64,000 bases of DNA. It comes from Mycobacterium sp. 4858. Its GTDB lineage: Bacteria > Actinomycetota > Actinomycetes > Mycobacteriales > Mycobacteriaceae. This document shows, piece after piece, positions 1 through 8,427 of the stretch. The notes below the pieces were generated by a model that saw only the letters and a list, made by a program, of their open reading frames with translations, had not been told where the DNA came from and did no database searches. Position 1 is the first letter of the stretch, and each line of letters starts with the position of its first letter. The DNA is taken from contig NZ_LT968776.1 of the NCBI RefSeq assembly GCF_900240975.1, positions 3,469,092-3,533,091 on the forward strand, given 5' to 3'. The position numbers were made by a program, and so were the translations under genes.

Positions 1-247
1 ACAGCCGAAGCGTCGACGCCGCGCGCCGCTGCTCGGCGCCCGTGGTGACACCGCTGGCCGCGTAGAACGCGGCCGGGCGCCACAGCCGTTCGTAGACCGT
101 GGCGACCAGGGGGCTGTTCATGGCGCGCTGCGCGAGCGTCGGGGCCGGCGAGCTCGTCGATTCGCCCAGTACGTCGAGGAATCCGTGCCGCGGCACGGCG
201 GGCTCGGTCAGCAGACCCCGGGTCAATCCGACTGCGTCCTGGCTCAT
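1..247 (-). CDS. Putative SAM-dependent methyltransferase, N-terminal part (runs off window edge)
   Basis: The first 82 codons of a minus-strand gene whose start codon (ATG) lies at 245-247; the rest is outside the window. The frame is open with strongly mycobacterial codon use. The visible N-terminus has a polar lead followed by a segment containing LAQRAMNSPLVATVYERLWR, which I associate with the region preceding the SAM-binding fold in mycobacterial class I methyltransferases. No catalytic motif is visible in this part, so the function is an inference from resemblance. It is divergent from the KATmt gene, with about 445 bases between them. Confidence 0.45.
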   Translation of the reverse strand, partial: MSQDAVGLTRGLLTEPAVPRHGFLDVLGESTSSPAPTLAQRAMNSPLVATVYERLWRPAAFYAASGVTTGAEQRRAASTLRL

Positions 248-692
248 TTCATCGCTTTCGTTCGGGTGTGCACGTGTTGGGATAACCCGCGGGTGGATCC
301 CCATTTTTCCGCCGATCCGGCACGATCCGGCTGCCCGGCGGGCGGCCCAGGCCGCCCCTACGGTGTCGACGACCTGTCGTTCGGTCGAGACGTCGAACCA
401 GAGGCCGCCCACCCGCACCTTGCGCGGCCCAGCGCCGGCCGGGCGCGGTGAACTGCGGTGGGCTCGCTCACCCGCTCATCATGCCTCGCGGCCTCGCGGA
501 CACCTACGGCCGACGCGCATTCCTTGCCGCGGTTGGAAGCCAGCCCATAACCTGGGCAACATCCGACCGCGGCCAGGGGACTCGGCCTGGCGCGGTAGAC
601 GACGGCGACGCAGGCGGGCAGGTCATGGCAGAGCGGCGGTCATCGCGACGCGCAGACCCGCGCCGTGAGGGCATGAACGGCGGGCTATCGCG
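248..692. other. Divergent intergenic region, no gene recognised
   Basis: A 445-base gap between two divergent genes. Overlapping open frames exist on both strands, but none has a ribosome binding site or recognisable protein. An ATG at 673 sits 20 bases before the GTG of the downstream gene and is out of frame with it. Both promoters presumably lie here, but I could not identify a confident -10/-35 pair. Confidence 0.4.
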
Positions 693-1682
693 GTGGCCTT
701 GACCGGCGCGCGGGCCGACGAGCTGGCGGCGATGGACATCTTCGAGGGGTGTCCGACCGCCGATCTGGCGCCGCTGGCCGCGTCGCTGCAACCGCTGCGC
801 GCCGCGCCCGGCCAGGTGCTGATGCAGCAGGGCGAGCAGGCGGTCTCCTTCCTGCTCATCTCCTCGGGAATCGTGGAGATCGCCCATGTCGGCGATGACG
901 GCGTGGTCATCGTGGAGCACGCCTTTCCCGGGATGCTCATCGGGGAGATCGCCCTGCTGCGGCACATCCCGCGGACCGCTACCGTCACCACCGCCGGCCC
1001 GCTGACCGGGTGGATCGGCGACAACGACGCCTTCGTCCGTATGGTCCACATCCCCGGGGTCATGGAGCGGCTGCTGCGCACGGTGCGCCAGCGTCTCGCC
1101 GCGTTCATCACGCCGATCCCCATTCGTGTCCGCGATGGAACAGACCTGATGCTGCGGCCGGTGCTGCCCGGCGACAGCGAGCGAACCGTGCACGGGCACA
1201 TCCAATTCTCCAGCGAGACGCTGTACCGGCGGTTCATGACACCGCGCCTTCCCACCCCGGCGCTGATGCACTACCTCTCGGAGGTCGACTACGTCGACCA
1301 CTTCGTCTGGGTGGTGATCGACTCAGGGAACCCGGTGGCCGACGCGCGCTACGTGCGCGACGAAGGTGACCGCAACGTCGCCGAGATCGCGTTCACCGTC
1401 GCCGACGCCTATCAGGGGCGCGGGATCGGCACCTTTCTGATCAACGCCCTGTCCATTGCCGCCCGGGTCGCCGGCGTCGAAAGATTCTCGGCCCGAATGC
1501 TTTCCGATAACCTGCCGATGCGGACGATCATGGACCATCACGGCGCGATCTGGCAGCGCGAGGACGTCGGCGTCATCACCACCGTCATCGACGTCCCGCG
1601 CCGGCGTGACCACGGTTTTCGGCGCGACGTGGCCGCCCAGATCGAGCACGTCGCCCGCCAGATGATCGAGGTGGTCGGCTGA
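693..1682 (+). CDS. Cyclic-nucleotide-regulated protein lysine acetyltransferase (KATmt, Rv0998 family)
   Basis: A 329-aa protein with an N-terminal cyclic-nucleotide-binding domain (about residues 10-140) fused to a GNAT acetyltransferase domain (about 145-310). The phosphate-binding cassette signature GEIALLR is at 84-90, followed by Arg94. The GNAT acetyl-CoA loop QGRGIG is at 241-246, and Glu231 in the AEIAFTV strand matches the proposed catalytic Glu of this family. In the M. tuberculosis homologue cAMP relieves autoinhibition and the enzyme acetylates acetyl-CoA synthetase and other acyl-AMP ligases. The start is GTG; the family's usual length (about 333 aa) fits. The ribosome binding site is weak. 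A lipoprotein gene follows after 11-26 bases. Confidence 0.93.
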   Translation: MALTGARADELAAMDIFEGCPTADLAPLAASLQPLRAAPGQVLMQQGEQAVSFLLISSGIVEIAHVGDDGVVIVEHAFPGMLIGEIALLRHIPRTATVTTAGPLTGWIGDNDAFVRMVHIPGVMERLLRTVRQRLAAFITPIPIRVRDGTDLMLRPVLPGDSERTVHGHIQFSSETLYRRFMTPRLPTPALMHYLSEVDYVDHFVWVVIDSGNPVADARYVRDEGDRNVAEIAFTVADAYQGRGIGTFLINALSIAARVAGVERFSARMLSDNLPMRTIMDHHGAIWQREDVGVITTVIDVPRRRDHGFRRDVAAQIEHVARQMIEVVG

Positions 1683-1708
1683 CGCCGCACCCGGTGCTAC
1701 GAACGAGC

Positions 1709-2401
1709 ATGCGGCCGTTCCGGTTTGGCGCGGTGACAACTCCCGCGCTGGCGTTGCTGGTGGCCGCGTGCACCCACGCACCGGCGCCCGCCCCGTCGCC
1801 GACGCCCACGAAGGCGCCACCGCCGACGGCGGTCAACCCGGCCAACATCAAGCGGGTGGTTCGCGAGCTGCCGCCCGGTTACGAGGCGACCACGGGCATC
1901 CCGAGCGGGGCGTCCCCGCAAGTGATCTGGAGCCTGGGGCCCAATGCTTCGGACACCAAGGTGCGGCCGCCGCAATGCGGGGCGCTGGCCGACCCCGGCA
2001 ACGGACGTGACCAGTCGGCGCAGGGAGTGTCCGCCTCGGGCAGCGGCGGCATCGTCGACGCGGTGGTGGTGGCTTTGCCGGGGCCGGTGGTCCGGCCCGA
2101 CGACGTGGTCGCCGCGTGCGGCCAGTGGACCATGACCGTCGCACGCAGCACGGCGAGCGTGCACCTCATCGACGCTCCCCGCATCGACGGCGCCCAAACC
2201 CTCGGCATGGTGGCCGACGTCAAGTCGTCCGTCGAGTCGGGCACCGAGATTGATTCGCGCACATACACCTTCATCGCATACCTGGGCAACTTCTACGCGT
2301 TCACCACGCTGACCACCGATCCGGGTTCGGTGGTCCCAGCGCTGCCGCCGCAATTCGCCGCCGATCTGCTCGTCAAAACGGTGTCCACGTTGCGCAGCTG
2401 A
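1709..2401 (+). CDS. Putative secreted lipoprotein (Rv0999-like)
   Basis: Starts with a lipoprotein signal peptide: two Arg, a hydrophobic stretch, then lipobox LVAAC with Cys21 as the predicted lipidated residue. A Pro/Ala/Thr-rich linker follows (PAPAPSPTPTK), then a globular domain containing VHLIDAPRIDGAQTLGM. The next gene carries the matching VVDAPHIDGARTLGV, so the two are diverged paralogues. This is probably the DUF5642-type family (from memory). An in-frame GTG at 1694 would add five residues; the ATG at 1709 gives the more typical signal peptide. No enzymatic motif is visible and the function is unknown. Confidence 0.8.
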   Translation: MRPFRFGAVTTPALALLVAACTHAPAPAPSPTPTKAPPPTAVNPANIKRVVRELPPGYEATTGIPSGASPQVIWSLGPNASDTKVRPPQCGALADPGNGRDQSAQGVSASGSGGIVDAVVVALPGPVVRPDDVVAACGQWTMTVARSTASVHLIDAPRIDGAQTLGMVADVKSSVESGTEIDSRTYTFIAYLGNFYAFTTLTTDPGSVVPALPPQFAADLLVKTVSTLRS

Positions 2402-2429
2402 CGCGCCGGCCTTCGGTAGATTAGCCACG

Positions 2430-3083
2430 GTGTTCAAAGTGGCGGTCACGGGCGCGGCGGTGGGGGTGCTCGCCGGGTGCTCGTCGGGGGGGCCTAGCTC
2501 GGCGGACGTCGACATCAAGAAGGTCGCCGACGTGAAGTCGAGCTTCGGGCCGGAGTTCAAGGTCACCGACATCGGGGAGCGGGGGATCGATCCCAAGGTG
2601 CTCTCCGGCCGCAAGCTCCCGGAGGGCCTCACGTTCGACCCGGCCAATTGCGCCAAGGCGGCGACGGGACCGGAGATGCCCCCCGACCTGCAGGGCAACA
2701 TGGCCGCCGTCTCCGCCGAGGGCAAGGGCAACCGATTCGTCGTCATCGCCGTGGAAACCTCAAAAGCCTTGCCGTTCAACGACCCCGGCAAAGAGTGCGC
2801 CAAGGTGGCGTTCACCGGACCGCAATTGCGTGGCGGCCTCGAGGTGGTCGACGCGCCGCACATCGACGGGGCCCGCACGCTGGGGGTGCACCGCGTCCTG
2901 CAGGCCCTGGCCCCGGGCGGTGCCCGCACGGGCGAGCTCTACGACTATTCGGCCCAATTCGGTGACTACCAGGTGATCGTCACCGCCAATCCGCTGGTGG
3001 TCCCCGGGCAGCCGGTCGCGCCGGTCGATACGCAACGCGCCCGCGACTTGCTCGTCAGCGCGGTGAAGTCGGTCCGCGGCTAG
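2430..3083 (+). CDS. Putative secreted lipoprotein, paralogue of the preceding gene
   Basis: 217 aa from a GTG start. A short signal peptide ends in lipobox LAGC with Cys17 as the predicted lipid attachment site. The mature part shares the DAPHIDGARTLG motif and a C-terminal helix (ARDLLVSAVKSV) with the upstream lipoprotein (DLLVKTVSTL), so this is a tandem duplication that has diverged. The 28-base gap suggests one transcript. It converges with the AlkB-like gene downstream (14 bases between stops). Function unknown; exported to the cell envelope by inference from the signal. Confidence 0.8.
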   Translation: MFKVAVTGAAVGVLAGCSSGGPSSADVDIKKVADVKSSFGPEFKVTDIGERGIDPKVLSGRKLPEGLTFDPANCAKAATGPEMPPDLQGNMAAVSAEGKGNRFVVIAVETSKALPFNDPGKECAKVAFTGPQLRGGLEVVDAPHIDGARTLGVHRVLQALAPGGARTGELYDYSAQFGDYQVIVTANPLVVPGQPVAPVDTQRARDLLVSAVKSVRG

Positions 3084-3097
3084 CGAATGGGCCGGGC

Positions 3098-3715
3098 CTA
3101 ACGCACGCCGCGCGGCCGGAACTGGATGCTGATGCGCGGGCCCACCGGTGTGGTCGTCTTGGGCACGGCATGCTCCCAGGTGCGCTGGCACGAGCCCCCC
3201 ATCACCAGCAGGTCGCCGTGCGCCTGGGGCAGCCGCAACGACGGCCCGCCACCGCGCCGCCGCATGGCGAAGGTGCGGGTGGCGCCCAGGCTGACGATCG
3301 CCACCATGGTGTCCTCGGAGCTGCTGCGCCCGATGGTGTCGCCGTGCCAGGCGACGCTGTCCGAGCCGTCGCGGTAGCAGCACAACCCGACGGTGGTGAA
3401 CGGCTCACCGAGCTCGCCCGCGTAGATGTCGTTGAGCCGGCGCCGCAGCCTGGCCAGCAGCGGGTGCGGCGGGGCCTCCACGGGCAGGGCGTGGAAGATC
3501 ACCAGCCGCGGCACGGCGACCACCCCGGCGTACATCTTGCGGCGGTCCTCCCGCCAGGGCACGCCCGACAGCAGGCCGTCGAGCAGATCGTCGGCGTCGG
3601 TGAGCCAGCCCGCGCGGATCTCGATGAAGGCGCCGTCACCGAGTTCTCTGCGCTCGGTGTGTGCGAACAGGGAGCCTTGTACCGCGATCTCCACGGCGGC
3701 CAGTCTATCGCACAT
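3098..3715 (-). CDS. AlkB-like Fe(II)/2-oxoglutarate-dependent dioxygenase (Rv1000c family)
   Basis: 205 aa from the ATG at 3713-3715, the same length as I recall for Rv1000c; the open frame extends further upstream but would overlap arcA. The iron and 2-oxoglutarate ligands are in place: HGD in SVAWHGDTIGR, the distal His in WEHAVPK, and the Arg pair in RISIQFRPR near the C-terminus. AlkB relatives demethylate alkylated nucleic acids, so a DNA/RNA repair role is likely, but the substrate is not proven for this subfamily. Divergent from arcA; the two starts are about 50 bases apart, so the promoters must be short or overlap. Confidence 0.88.
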   Translation of the reverse strand: MCDRLAAVEIAVQGSLFAHTERRELGDGAFIEIRAGWLTDADDLLDGLLSGVPWREDRRKMYAGVVAVPRLVIFHALPVEAPPHPLLARLRRRLNDIYAGELGEPFTTVGLCCYRDGSDSVAWHGDTIGRSSSEDTMVAIVSLGATRTFAMRRRGGGPSLRLPQAHGDLLVMGGSCQRTWEHAVPKTTTPVGPRISIQFRPRGVR

Positions 3716-3764
3716 CCGTTCGATGAAGAGGGGACCGGCCGTCCGAGCGGCTACCGTTTTCCTT

Positions 3765-4976
3765 GTGGGTGTGGTTGAGCTGGGCACCAATTCCGAGGTG
3801 GGCACGCTGCGGGTCGTGATCCTGCATCGACCGGGCGGCGAGCTGCGGCGGCTCAATCCGCGCAACATGGATCAGTTGCTCTTCGACGGGCTGCCCTGGG
3901 TCGCGCGCGCGCAGGACGAACACGACCGCTTCGCCGCGCTGCTGCGGTCACGGGGCGTCGAGGTGCTGCTGTTGTCGGACCTGCTGGCCGAGGCGTTGAC
4001 CCACAGCGGGGCGGCGCGGATGCAGGGCGTCGCCGCCGCGGTCGACGCGCGGAGGCTCGGAGTGCCCCTGGCGCAAGCGCTTTCGTCCTACCTGCGCGGG
4101 CTGGACCCGGGCAGGCTGGCTCAGGTGCTGATGGCCGGCATGACGTTCAACGAACTGCCCTCGGACATCCGGACCGACGTGTCGCTGGTGCTGCGCATGC
4201 ACCAGGGGGCGGACTTCGTCATCGAGCCGCTGCCCAACCTGGTGTTCACCCGCGACTCGTCGATATGGATCGGCCCGCGGGTGGTCATCCCCACGCTGGC
4301 GCTGCGCGCCCGGGTCCGCGAGGCGTCGCTGACCGATCTGATCTACGCGCATCACCCGCGGTTCACCGGGGTACGGCGCGCCTACGAGTCGCGCACCGCC
4401 CCGGTCGAGGGCGGCGACGTGCTGCTGCTCGCTCCCGGTGTGGTCGCGGTCGGCGTCGGTGAACGCACCACCCCGGCGGGCGCGGAAGCGTTGGCCCGCA
4501 GCCTTTTCGACGACGACCTGGCCCACAAGGTGCTCGCCGTGCCGATCGCGCAGCGGCGTGCGCAGATGCACCTGGACACGGTGTGCACGATGGTCGACAT
4601 CGACACCGTGGTGATGTACGCCAATGTGGTCGACACGCTGTCGGCGTTCACCATCGAGCGCACGCCGGACGGTGTGGCGATCAGCGATGAGGCTCCGTTT
4701 CTGGAGGCCGCCGCCAAGGCGATGGAGATCGACCGGCTGCGGGTGATCGACACGGGGTTGGACCCCGTGATCGCCGAGCGGGAGCAGTGGGACGACGGCA
4801 ACAACACCCTGGCGTTGGCGCCGGGGGTCGTCGTCGCCTACGAGCGCAACGCCCAGACCAACGCCCGCCTGCTGGACGCGGGCATCGAGGTGCTGACCAT
4901 CGCGGGGTCCGAGCTGGGCACCGGCCGCGGCGGCCCCCGCTGCATGTCCTGTCCGGTCGCCCGCGATCCGCTGTAG
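3765..4976 (+). CDS. arcA: Arginine deiminase
   Basis: 403 aa from a GTG start (first residues GVVELGTNSEV), agreeing with the roughly 402-aa M. tuberculosis ArcA. Converts L-arginine to L-citrulline and ammonia. Family motifs are visible in order: FTRDSSIWI, EGGDVLLL, HLDTVCTMVD with the catalytic His/Asp, and the C-terminal GGPRCMSCP containing the nucleophilic Cys. The upstream in-frame extension overlaps the divergent AlkB-like gene and lacks a plausible start. No ornithine transcarbamylase or carbamate kinase is adjacent, so this is a stand-alone arcA as in other mycobacteria. Confidence 0.95.
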   Translation: MGVVELGTNSEVGTLRVVILHRPGGELRRLNPRNMDQLLFDGLPWVARAQDEHDRFAALLRSRGVEVLLLSDLLAEALTHSGAARMQGVAAAVDARRLGVPLAQALSSYLRGLDPGRLAQVLMAGMTFNELPSDIRTDVSLVLRMHQGADFVIEPLPNLVFTRDSSIWIGPRVVIPTLALRARVREASLTDLIYAHHPRFTGVRRAYESRTAPVEGGDVLLLAPGVVAVGVGERTTPAGAEALARSLFDDDLAHKVLAVPIAQRRAQMHLDTVCTMVDIDTVVMYANVVDTLSAFTIERTPDGVAISDEAPFLEAAAKAMEIDRLRVIDTGLDPVIAEREQWDDGNNTLALAPGVVVAYERNAQTNARLLDAGIEVLTIAGSELGTGRGGPRCMSCPVARDPL

Positions 4977-4985
4977 CCGTTGCGC

Positions 4986-5042
4986 TGAGATTGCCGCCAT
5001 GGTCGTCGCTGGGGGCCGAACCGCAACCCTCACGGCAATCTC
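4986..5042. repeat. Dispersed palindromic repeat, copy 1
   Basis: Left arm TGAGATTGCCGCC and right arm CGGCAATCTCG are complementary and about 30 bases apart. Related palindromes occur at 5917-5970 and 33891-33954. The right arm overlaps the last codons of the DUF559-type gene. Could act as a hairpin between the converging arcA and DUF559 genes. Confidence 0.6.
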
Positions 5043-5059
5043 GGCGACGAACGGCGGGC
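5027..5059 (+). repeat. 33-bp direct repeat, left copy
   Basis: Bases 5027-5059 are identical to 5954-5986 over 33 positions (begins CCCTCACGGC, ends ACGGCGGGC). The two copies bracket the DUF559-type gene; this copy encodes its C-terminal residues and stop codon. Confidence 0.85.
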
Positions 5060-5878
5060 CAGCGCCTCGCGGGCCCGCCGGGCGATGACGCTGGGGCGGT
5101 CCTCGTTGATGACCCTGATCACGGTCCAGCCGAGGCTTCCCACGATCTCGGCCCGGCGAATGTCTTTCACATACTGGCCGCGATCGGTGCGGTGCTGTTC
5201 GCCGTCGTACTCCAGCGCCACCATCGGTTCTTCCCACCCCATGTCCAGGTAGGCGACCAGCCGACCGTCGGTCACTCTGATCTGCGTGGTGGGCCGCGGC
5301 AAGCCGGCGTCGATCAACACGAGGCGCAGCCAGCTTTCCTTCGGCGACTGTGCACCCCCGTCCATCAGGGACAGGGCTGCCCGGCATCGCCGAACGCCCC
5401 GGACCCCCTTATTGCGGGCGAAGAGCGGAGCCACGTCGGCCGGGGCGAGGCCGGTCGCGGCCGACAACGCGTCAAGGTGGGCCACCGCGAGACCGCGCGT
5501 TAGATGGCGTCCCAGGTCGAAAGCCGTGCGCGTCGGGCTGGTGACCGGTAGCCCATCGAGGTCGACGACATCCTCTGCGCTGATGCGTTCGCGGCGGATG
5601 ATGACGCCGGGTGGCGGGTGGTGGAAAGGCCCGATGATCTCGACGGGCGCGAGGTCGTCGACCCATTTCGCCCCGTGCAGCGCGGCGGCCGCCCGGCCGG
5701 CGATGATCGCCCGCCTGCCCGACCACAGCCAGGCCGCCCAGATATTGTCGTGAAGCGACCTGGGCGCATTCTTCGGCACGTACACGTCGCGATGGATTCG
5801 CCGGTAGCGCCAACGCAATTGGCCGCGCGTGAGCGAACCGCCCGCTATCGCTTCGCTTCCGATAAAGGTCCCCGCCAC
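5030..5878 (-). CDS. DUF559-type protein with AbiEi-like N-terminus
   Basis: 282 aa. The N-terminal half resembles the winged-helix/AbiEi-antitoxin-type region seen in many actinobacterial proteins (RGQLRWRYRRIHRDVYVP, DGLPVTSPTRTAFDLGR). The C-terminal half has a Vsr/restriction-endonuclease-like pattern: ESWLRLVLIDAGLPRPTTQ, a strand with YLDMGWEE, then ALEYDGEQHRTDRGQYVKD and a terminal GWTVIRVINED. Such proteins are common, often multicopy, in mycobacteria and lack a firm function; nuclease activity is inferred from fold only. In M. tuberculosis, as I recall, arcA and pmt are adjacent, so this is an extra gene. It is bracketed by 33-bp identical repeats, which suggests acquisition by recombination. 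Confidence 0.8.
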   Translation of the reverse strand: MAGTFIGSEAIAGGSLTRGQLRWRYRRIHRDVYVPKNAPRSLHDNIWAAWLWSGRRAIIAGRAAAALHGAKWVDDLAPVEIIGPFHHPPPGVIIRRERISAEDVVDLDGLPVTSPTRTAFDLGRHLTRGLAVAHLDALSAATGLAPADVAPLFARNKGVRGVRRCRAALSLMDGGAQSPKESWLRLVLIDAGLPRPTTQIRVTDGRLVAYLDMGWEEPMVALEYDGEQHRTDRGQYVKDIRRAEIVGSLGWTVIRVINEDRPSVIARRAREALARRSSPRLP

Positions 5879-5916
5879 GCGCCCATCATGGACGCCACGA
5901 CCGATCTCGCGTCCAC

Positions 5917-5970
5917 ATTGCCGCCAGGGTTGTGGACAGCGTGCGAAGCGCAGCCCTCACGGCAATCTCG
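5917..5970. repeat. Dispersed palindromic repeat, copy 2
   Basis: Arms ATTGCCGCCAGGGTTG and CAGCCCTCACGGCAAT are imperfectly complementary. This is the same family as copy 1; the right arm lies in the duplicated 33-bp block. Confidence 0.55.
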
Positions 5971-5986
5971 GCGACGAACGGCGGGC
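5954..5986 (+). repeat. 33-bp direct repeat, right copy
   Basis: Identical to 5027-5059. It lies just beyond the stop codon of the mannosyltransferase gene (stop at 5994-5996, minus strand) and upstream of the DUF559-type gene. Confidence 0.85.
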
Positions 5987-5993
5987 AAAGCCA

Positions 5994-7562
5994 TCAGCGC
6001 CAGCTGGGCAGCCAGATCTCCATGTCCCACGTCTGCTGCGAAATCGGCAGCCCGGTGAGCACCGGGAACAGCCAGGCGAAATTGGTCACCACCAACGCGA
6101 CGTAACAACAGACGGCGATCAGCCCCAGCGTGCGTCGCTCCTGGGTGAGACCGCGCGTCCGGCCGGGCGGATAGAGAATGTCCCCACATATCAGGGCGAT
6201 CCCCATCACCAGGAACGGCGCCATCGTCGCCGCGTAGAAGAAGTACATCTGCCGGTCGATGTCGGCGAACCAGGGCAGCCACCCGGCGCAATACCCGGTC
6301 AGCACAACGGCATAACGCCAGTCGCGGCGGACGAAGGTGCGCCAGCAGGCGTAGAGCAGGACCGGCACGGCCAGCCACCACATGGTCGGGGTGCCCACCA
6401 GCATCTCCGCCTTGACGCACGACTGCCCGCCGCATCCGGAGACGTTCTGCTGGTCGATCGCGTACAGCACCGGCCGCAACGACATCGGCCAGCTCCACGG
6501 CTTGGACTCCCACGGGTGGTGGTTACCGGCGGCGTTCGTCAGGCTCTTGTGGAATTTGAACGCCATGGCGGTGTAGTGCCATAGCGAGCGGATGGCGTCC
6601 GGGAGCGGGACCACCGAACGGGGGCCGATGGACTGACCGACCTCGTGCCGATCGATCGCCGTCTCGGACGCGAACCAGGGCGCGTAGCTGGCCAGATAGA
6701 CGGCGAACGGGATGAGCACCAGCGCGTAGACGGTGGGGATCAGATCCCGGCCCCACATCCCCGCCCACGGCCGGGTCACCTGGTACTGGCGCCGCGCCGC
6801 GACGTCGAAGGCCAACGACATCGCGCCGAAGAACAGCACGAAATACACACCGGACCACTTTGTCCCGCACGCCAATCCGAGCAGGACGCCCGCAGAGAAC
6901 CGCCACCAGCGCACCCCCAGCCGCGGGCCCCACAGCGTCTCGGCGGCGCGGCCCTCGAGCAGCGCGACGTGCATGCGCCGGCGCACCTCGTCCCGGTCGA
7001 CGATCAGCGCGCCGAACGCCGCGACCACGAAGAAGGTGAGGATGCCGTCGAGCAGGGCGGTCCGGGCGGTGACGAAGCTGACGCCGTCGCAGATCACCAG
7101 CACGCCGGCGATGGCGCCGACCAGCGTCGAGCGGCTGATCCGCCGCACGATCCGCATCACCAGCACGACCAGCACCACGCCGAGCAGGGCGCCGGTGAAT
7201 CGCCAGCCGACGCCGGTGTAGCCGAAGACCGCCTCACCGATCGCGATCAGTTGCTTGCCGACCGGCGGATGGACCACCAGGCCGAACCCGGGGTTGTCCT
7301 CGACCCCGTGGTTGTGCAACGCCTGCCAGGCCTGCGGCGCGTAATGCTTCTCGTCGAAGATGGGCGTGCCGGCATCGGTCGGCGAACCCAGGTTGAGGAA
7401 CCGGCTGATCGCGGCCAGCACGGCGATCACGCCCGTCACGACCCAGCCGCGAATCTGATCGGTCGGCCCGAAATCGGCCACCGGAACCATCGGCCCCGGG
7501 CTGACGACGGGCACGACGCGCTCCTGGCCGGCGACCGGGGTTTCGCGGGGCGGGGCGGACAT
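5994..7562 (-). CDS. pmt: Dolichyl/polyprenyl-phosphate-mannose protein mannosyltransferase
   Basis: 522 aa from the ATG at 7560-7562. GT39-family integral membrane enzyme that transfers mannose from polyprenyl-phosphate mannose to Ser/Thr of exported proteins. The N-terminal loop carries IFDEKHYAPQAW with the acidic DE pair required in this family, directly after the first membrane segment. Numerous hydrophobic helices follow (for example FTGALLGVVLVVLVM and ILTFFVVAAFGAL), ending in a conserved periplasmic tail. The N-terminus is slightly longer than the M. tuberculosis protein as I recall it. It is divergent from rsmI with only 25 bases between start codons, so both are probably transcribed from overlapping short promoters. 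Confidence 0.94.
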   Translation of the reverse strand: MSAPPRETPVAGQERVVPVVSPGPMVPVADFGPTDQIRGWVVTGVIAVLAAISRFLNLGSPTDAGTPIFDEKHYAPQAWQALHNHGVEDNPGFGLVVHPPVGKQLIAIGEAVFGYTGVGWRFTGALLGVVLVVLVMRIVRRISRSTLVGAIAGVLVICDGVSFVTARTALLDGILTFFVVAAFGALIVDRDEVRRRMHVALLEGRAAETLWGPRLGVRWWRFSAGVLLGLACGTKWSGVYFVLFFGAMSLAFDVAARRQYQVTRPWAGMWGRDLIPTVYALVLIPFAVYLASYAPWFASETAIDRHEVGQSIGPRSVVPLPDAIRSLWHYTAMAFKFHKSLTNAAGNHHPWESKPWSWPMSLRPVLYAIDQQNVSGCGGQSCVKAEMLVGTPTMWWLAVPVLLYACWRTFVRRDWRYAVVLTGYCAGWLPWFADIDRQMYFFYAATMAPFLVMGIALICGDILYPPGRTRGLTQERRTLGLIAVCCYVALVVTNFAWLFPVLTGLPISQQTWDMEIWLPSWR

Positions 7563-7587
7563 CGGTGTCGATCGTAGGCTGTCCGTC

Positions 7588-8424
7588 ATGACCACCGGCC
7601 GCCTGTTGCTGGGCGCGACCCCGTTGGGCCAGCCGTCGGACGCCTCGCCCCGCCTGATCGACGCCCTCGCCCGCGCCGACGTGGTGGCGGCCGAGGACAC
7701 CCGCCGGGTGCGGACGCTGGCGAAGGCCCTGGACGTCACGATCACCGGCCGGGTGGTCAGCCTGTTCGACCGCGTCGAGGCGGCCCGGGTGGAGCCCCTG
7801 ATCGCCGCCGTCAAGGCCGGCGCGACGGTGCTGGTGGTCAGCGATGCCGGGATGCCGCTGGTCAGCGATCCCGGCTTCCGGCTGGTCGCGGCGTGCGTGG
7901 ACGCCGGCCTGCCGCTGACGTGTCTGCCCGGCCCGTCGGCGGGGATGACGGCGCTCGCCCTGTCCGGCCTGCCGGCGGAGAAGTTCTGCTTCGAGGGATT
8001 CGCCCCCCGCAAGAAGGCCGCGCGGCGGGCCTGGCTGGACTCGCTGGCCGACGAGCGGCGCACCTGCGTGTTCTTCGAATCGCCGCGCCGGCTGGCCGCG
8101 TGCCTGCAGGACGCCGTCGACCAGCTCGGCGGCGCCCGTCGGGCCGCGATCTGCCGGGAACTGACCAAGGTGCACGAGGAGGTGGTGCGTGGATCGCTCG
8201 ACGAGCTGGCGGCGTGGGCCGACGACGGGGTGCTCGGCGAGATCACCGTGGTGCTGGCCGGCGCCACCCCGCGCGCCGACCTGCCCGCGCTGCTCGGGCA
8301 GGTGCAGGAGCTGGTCGACGGCGGCGCGCGCGTGAAGGACGCCTGCGGTGAGGTGGCCGCCGCCAATCCGGGGGTGCGCTCGCGCCAGCTCTACGACGCC
8401 GTCCTGCGGTCGCGCCAGGCCTGA
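7588..8424 (+). CDS. rsmI: 16S rRNA (cytidine-1402-2'-O)-methyltransferase
   Basis: 278 aa. Tetrapyrrole-methylase fold enzyme that 2'-O-methylates C1402 in the decoding centre of 16S rRNA. Characteristic motifs: LLLGATPLG at the N-terminus, AEDTRRVRTL, LVVSDAGMPLVSDPG (the SAM-binding loop), LPGPSAGMTALALSGL and FFESPRRL. A C-terminal small domain (ALLGQVQELVDGGARVKDA) matches RsmI rather than CobA-type relatives. It converges on pabB with 3 bases between stop codons. Confidence 0.95.
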   Translation: MTTGRLLLGATPLGQPSDASPRLIDALARADVVAAEDTRRVRTLAKALDVTITGRVVSLFDRVEAARVEPLIAAVKAGATVLVVSDAGMPLVSDPGFRLVAACVDAGLPLTCLPGPSAGMTALALSGLPAEKFCFEGFAPRKKAARRAWLDSLADERRTCVFFESPRRLAACLQDAVDQLGGARRAAICRELTKVHEEVVRGSLDELAAWADDGVLGEITVVLAGATPRADLPALLGQVQELVDGGARVKDACGEVAAANPGVRSRQLYDAVLRSRQA

Positions 8425-8427
8425 GGG

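Noticed and set aside
504..1301. Minus-strand frames over the KATmt gene and the first intergenic region
   Set aside because: Shadow composition; the KATmt protein in the opposite strand is clearly real.
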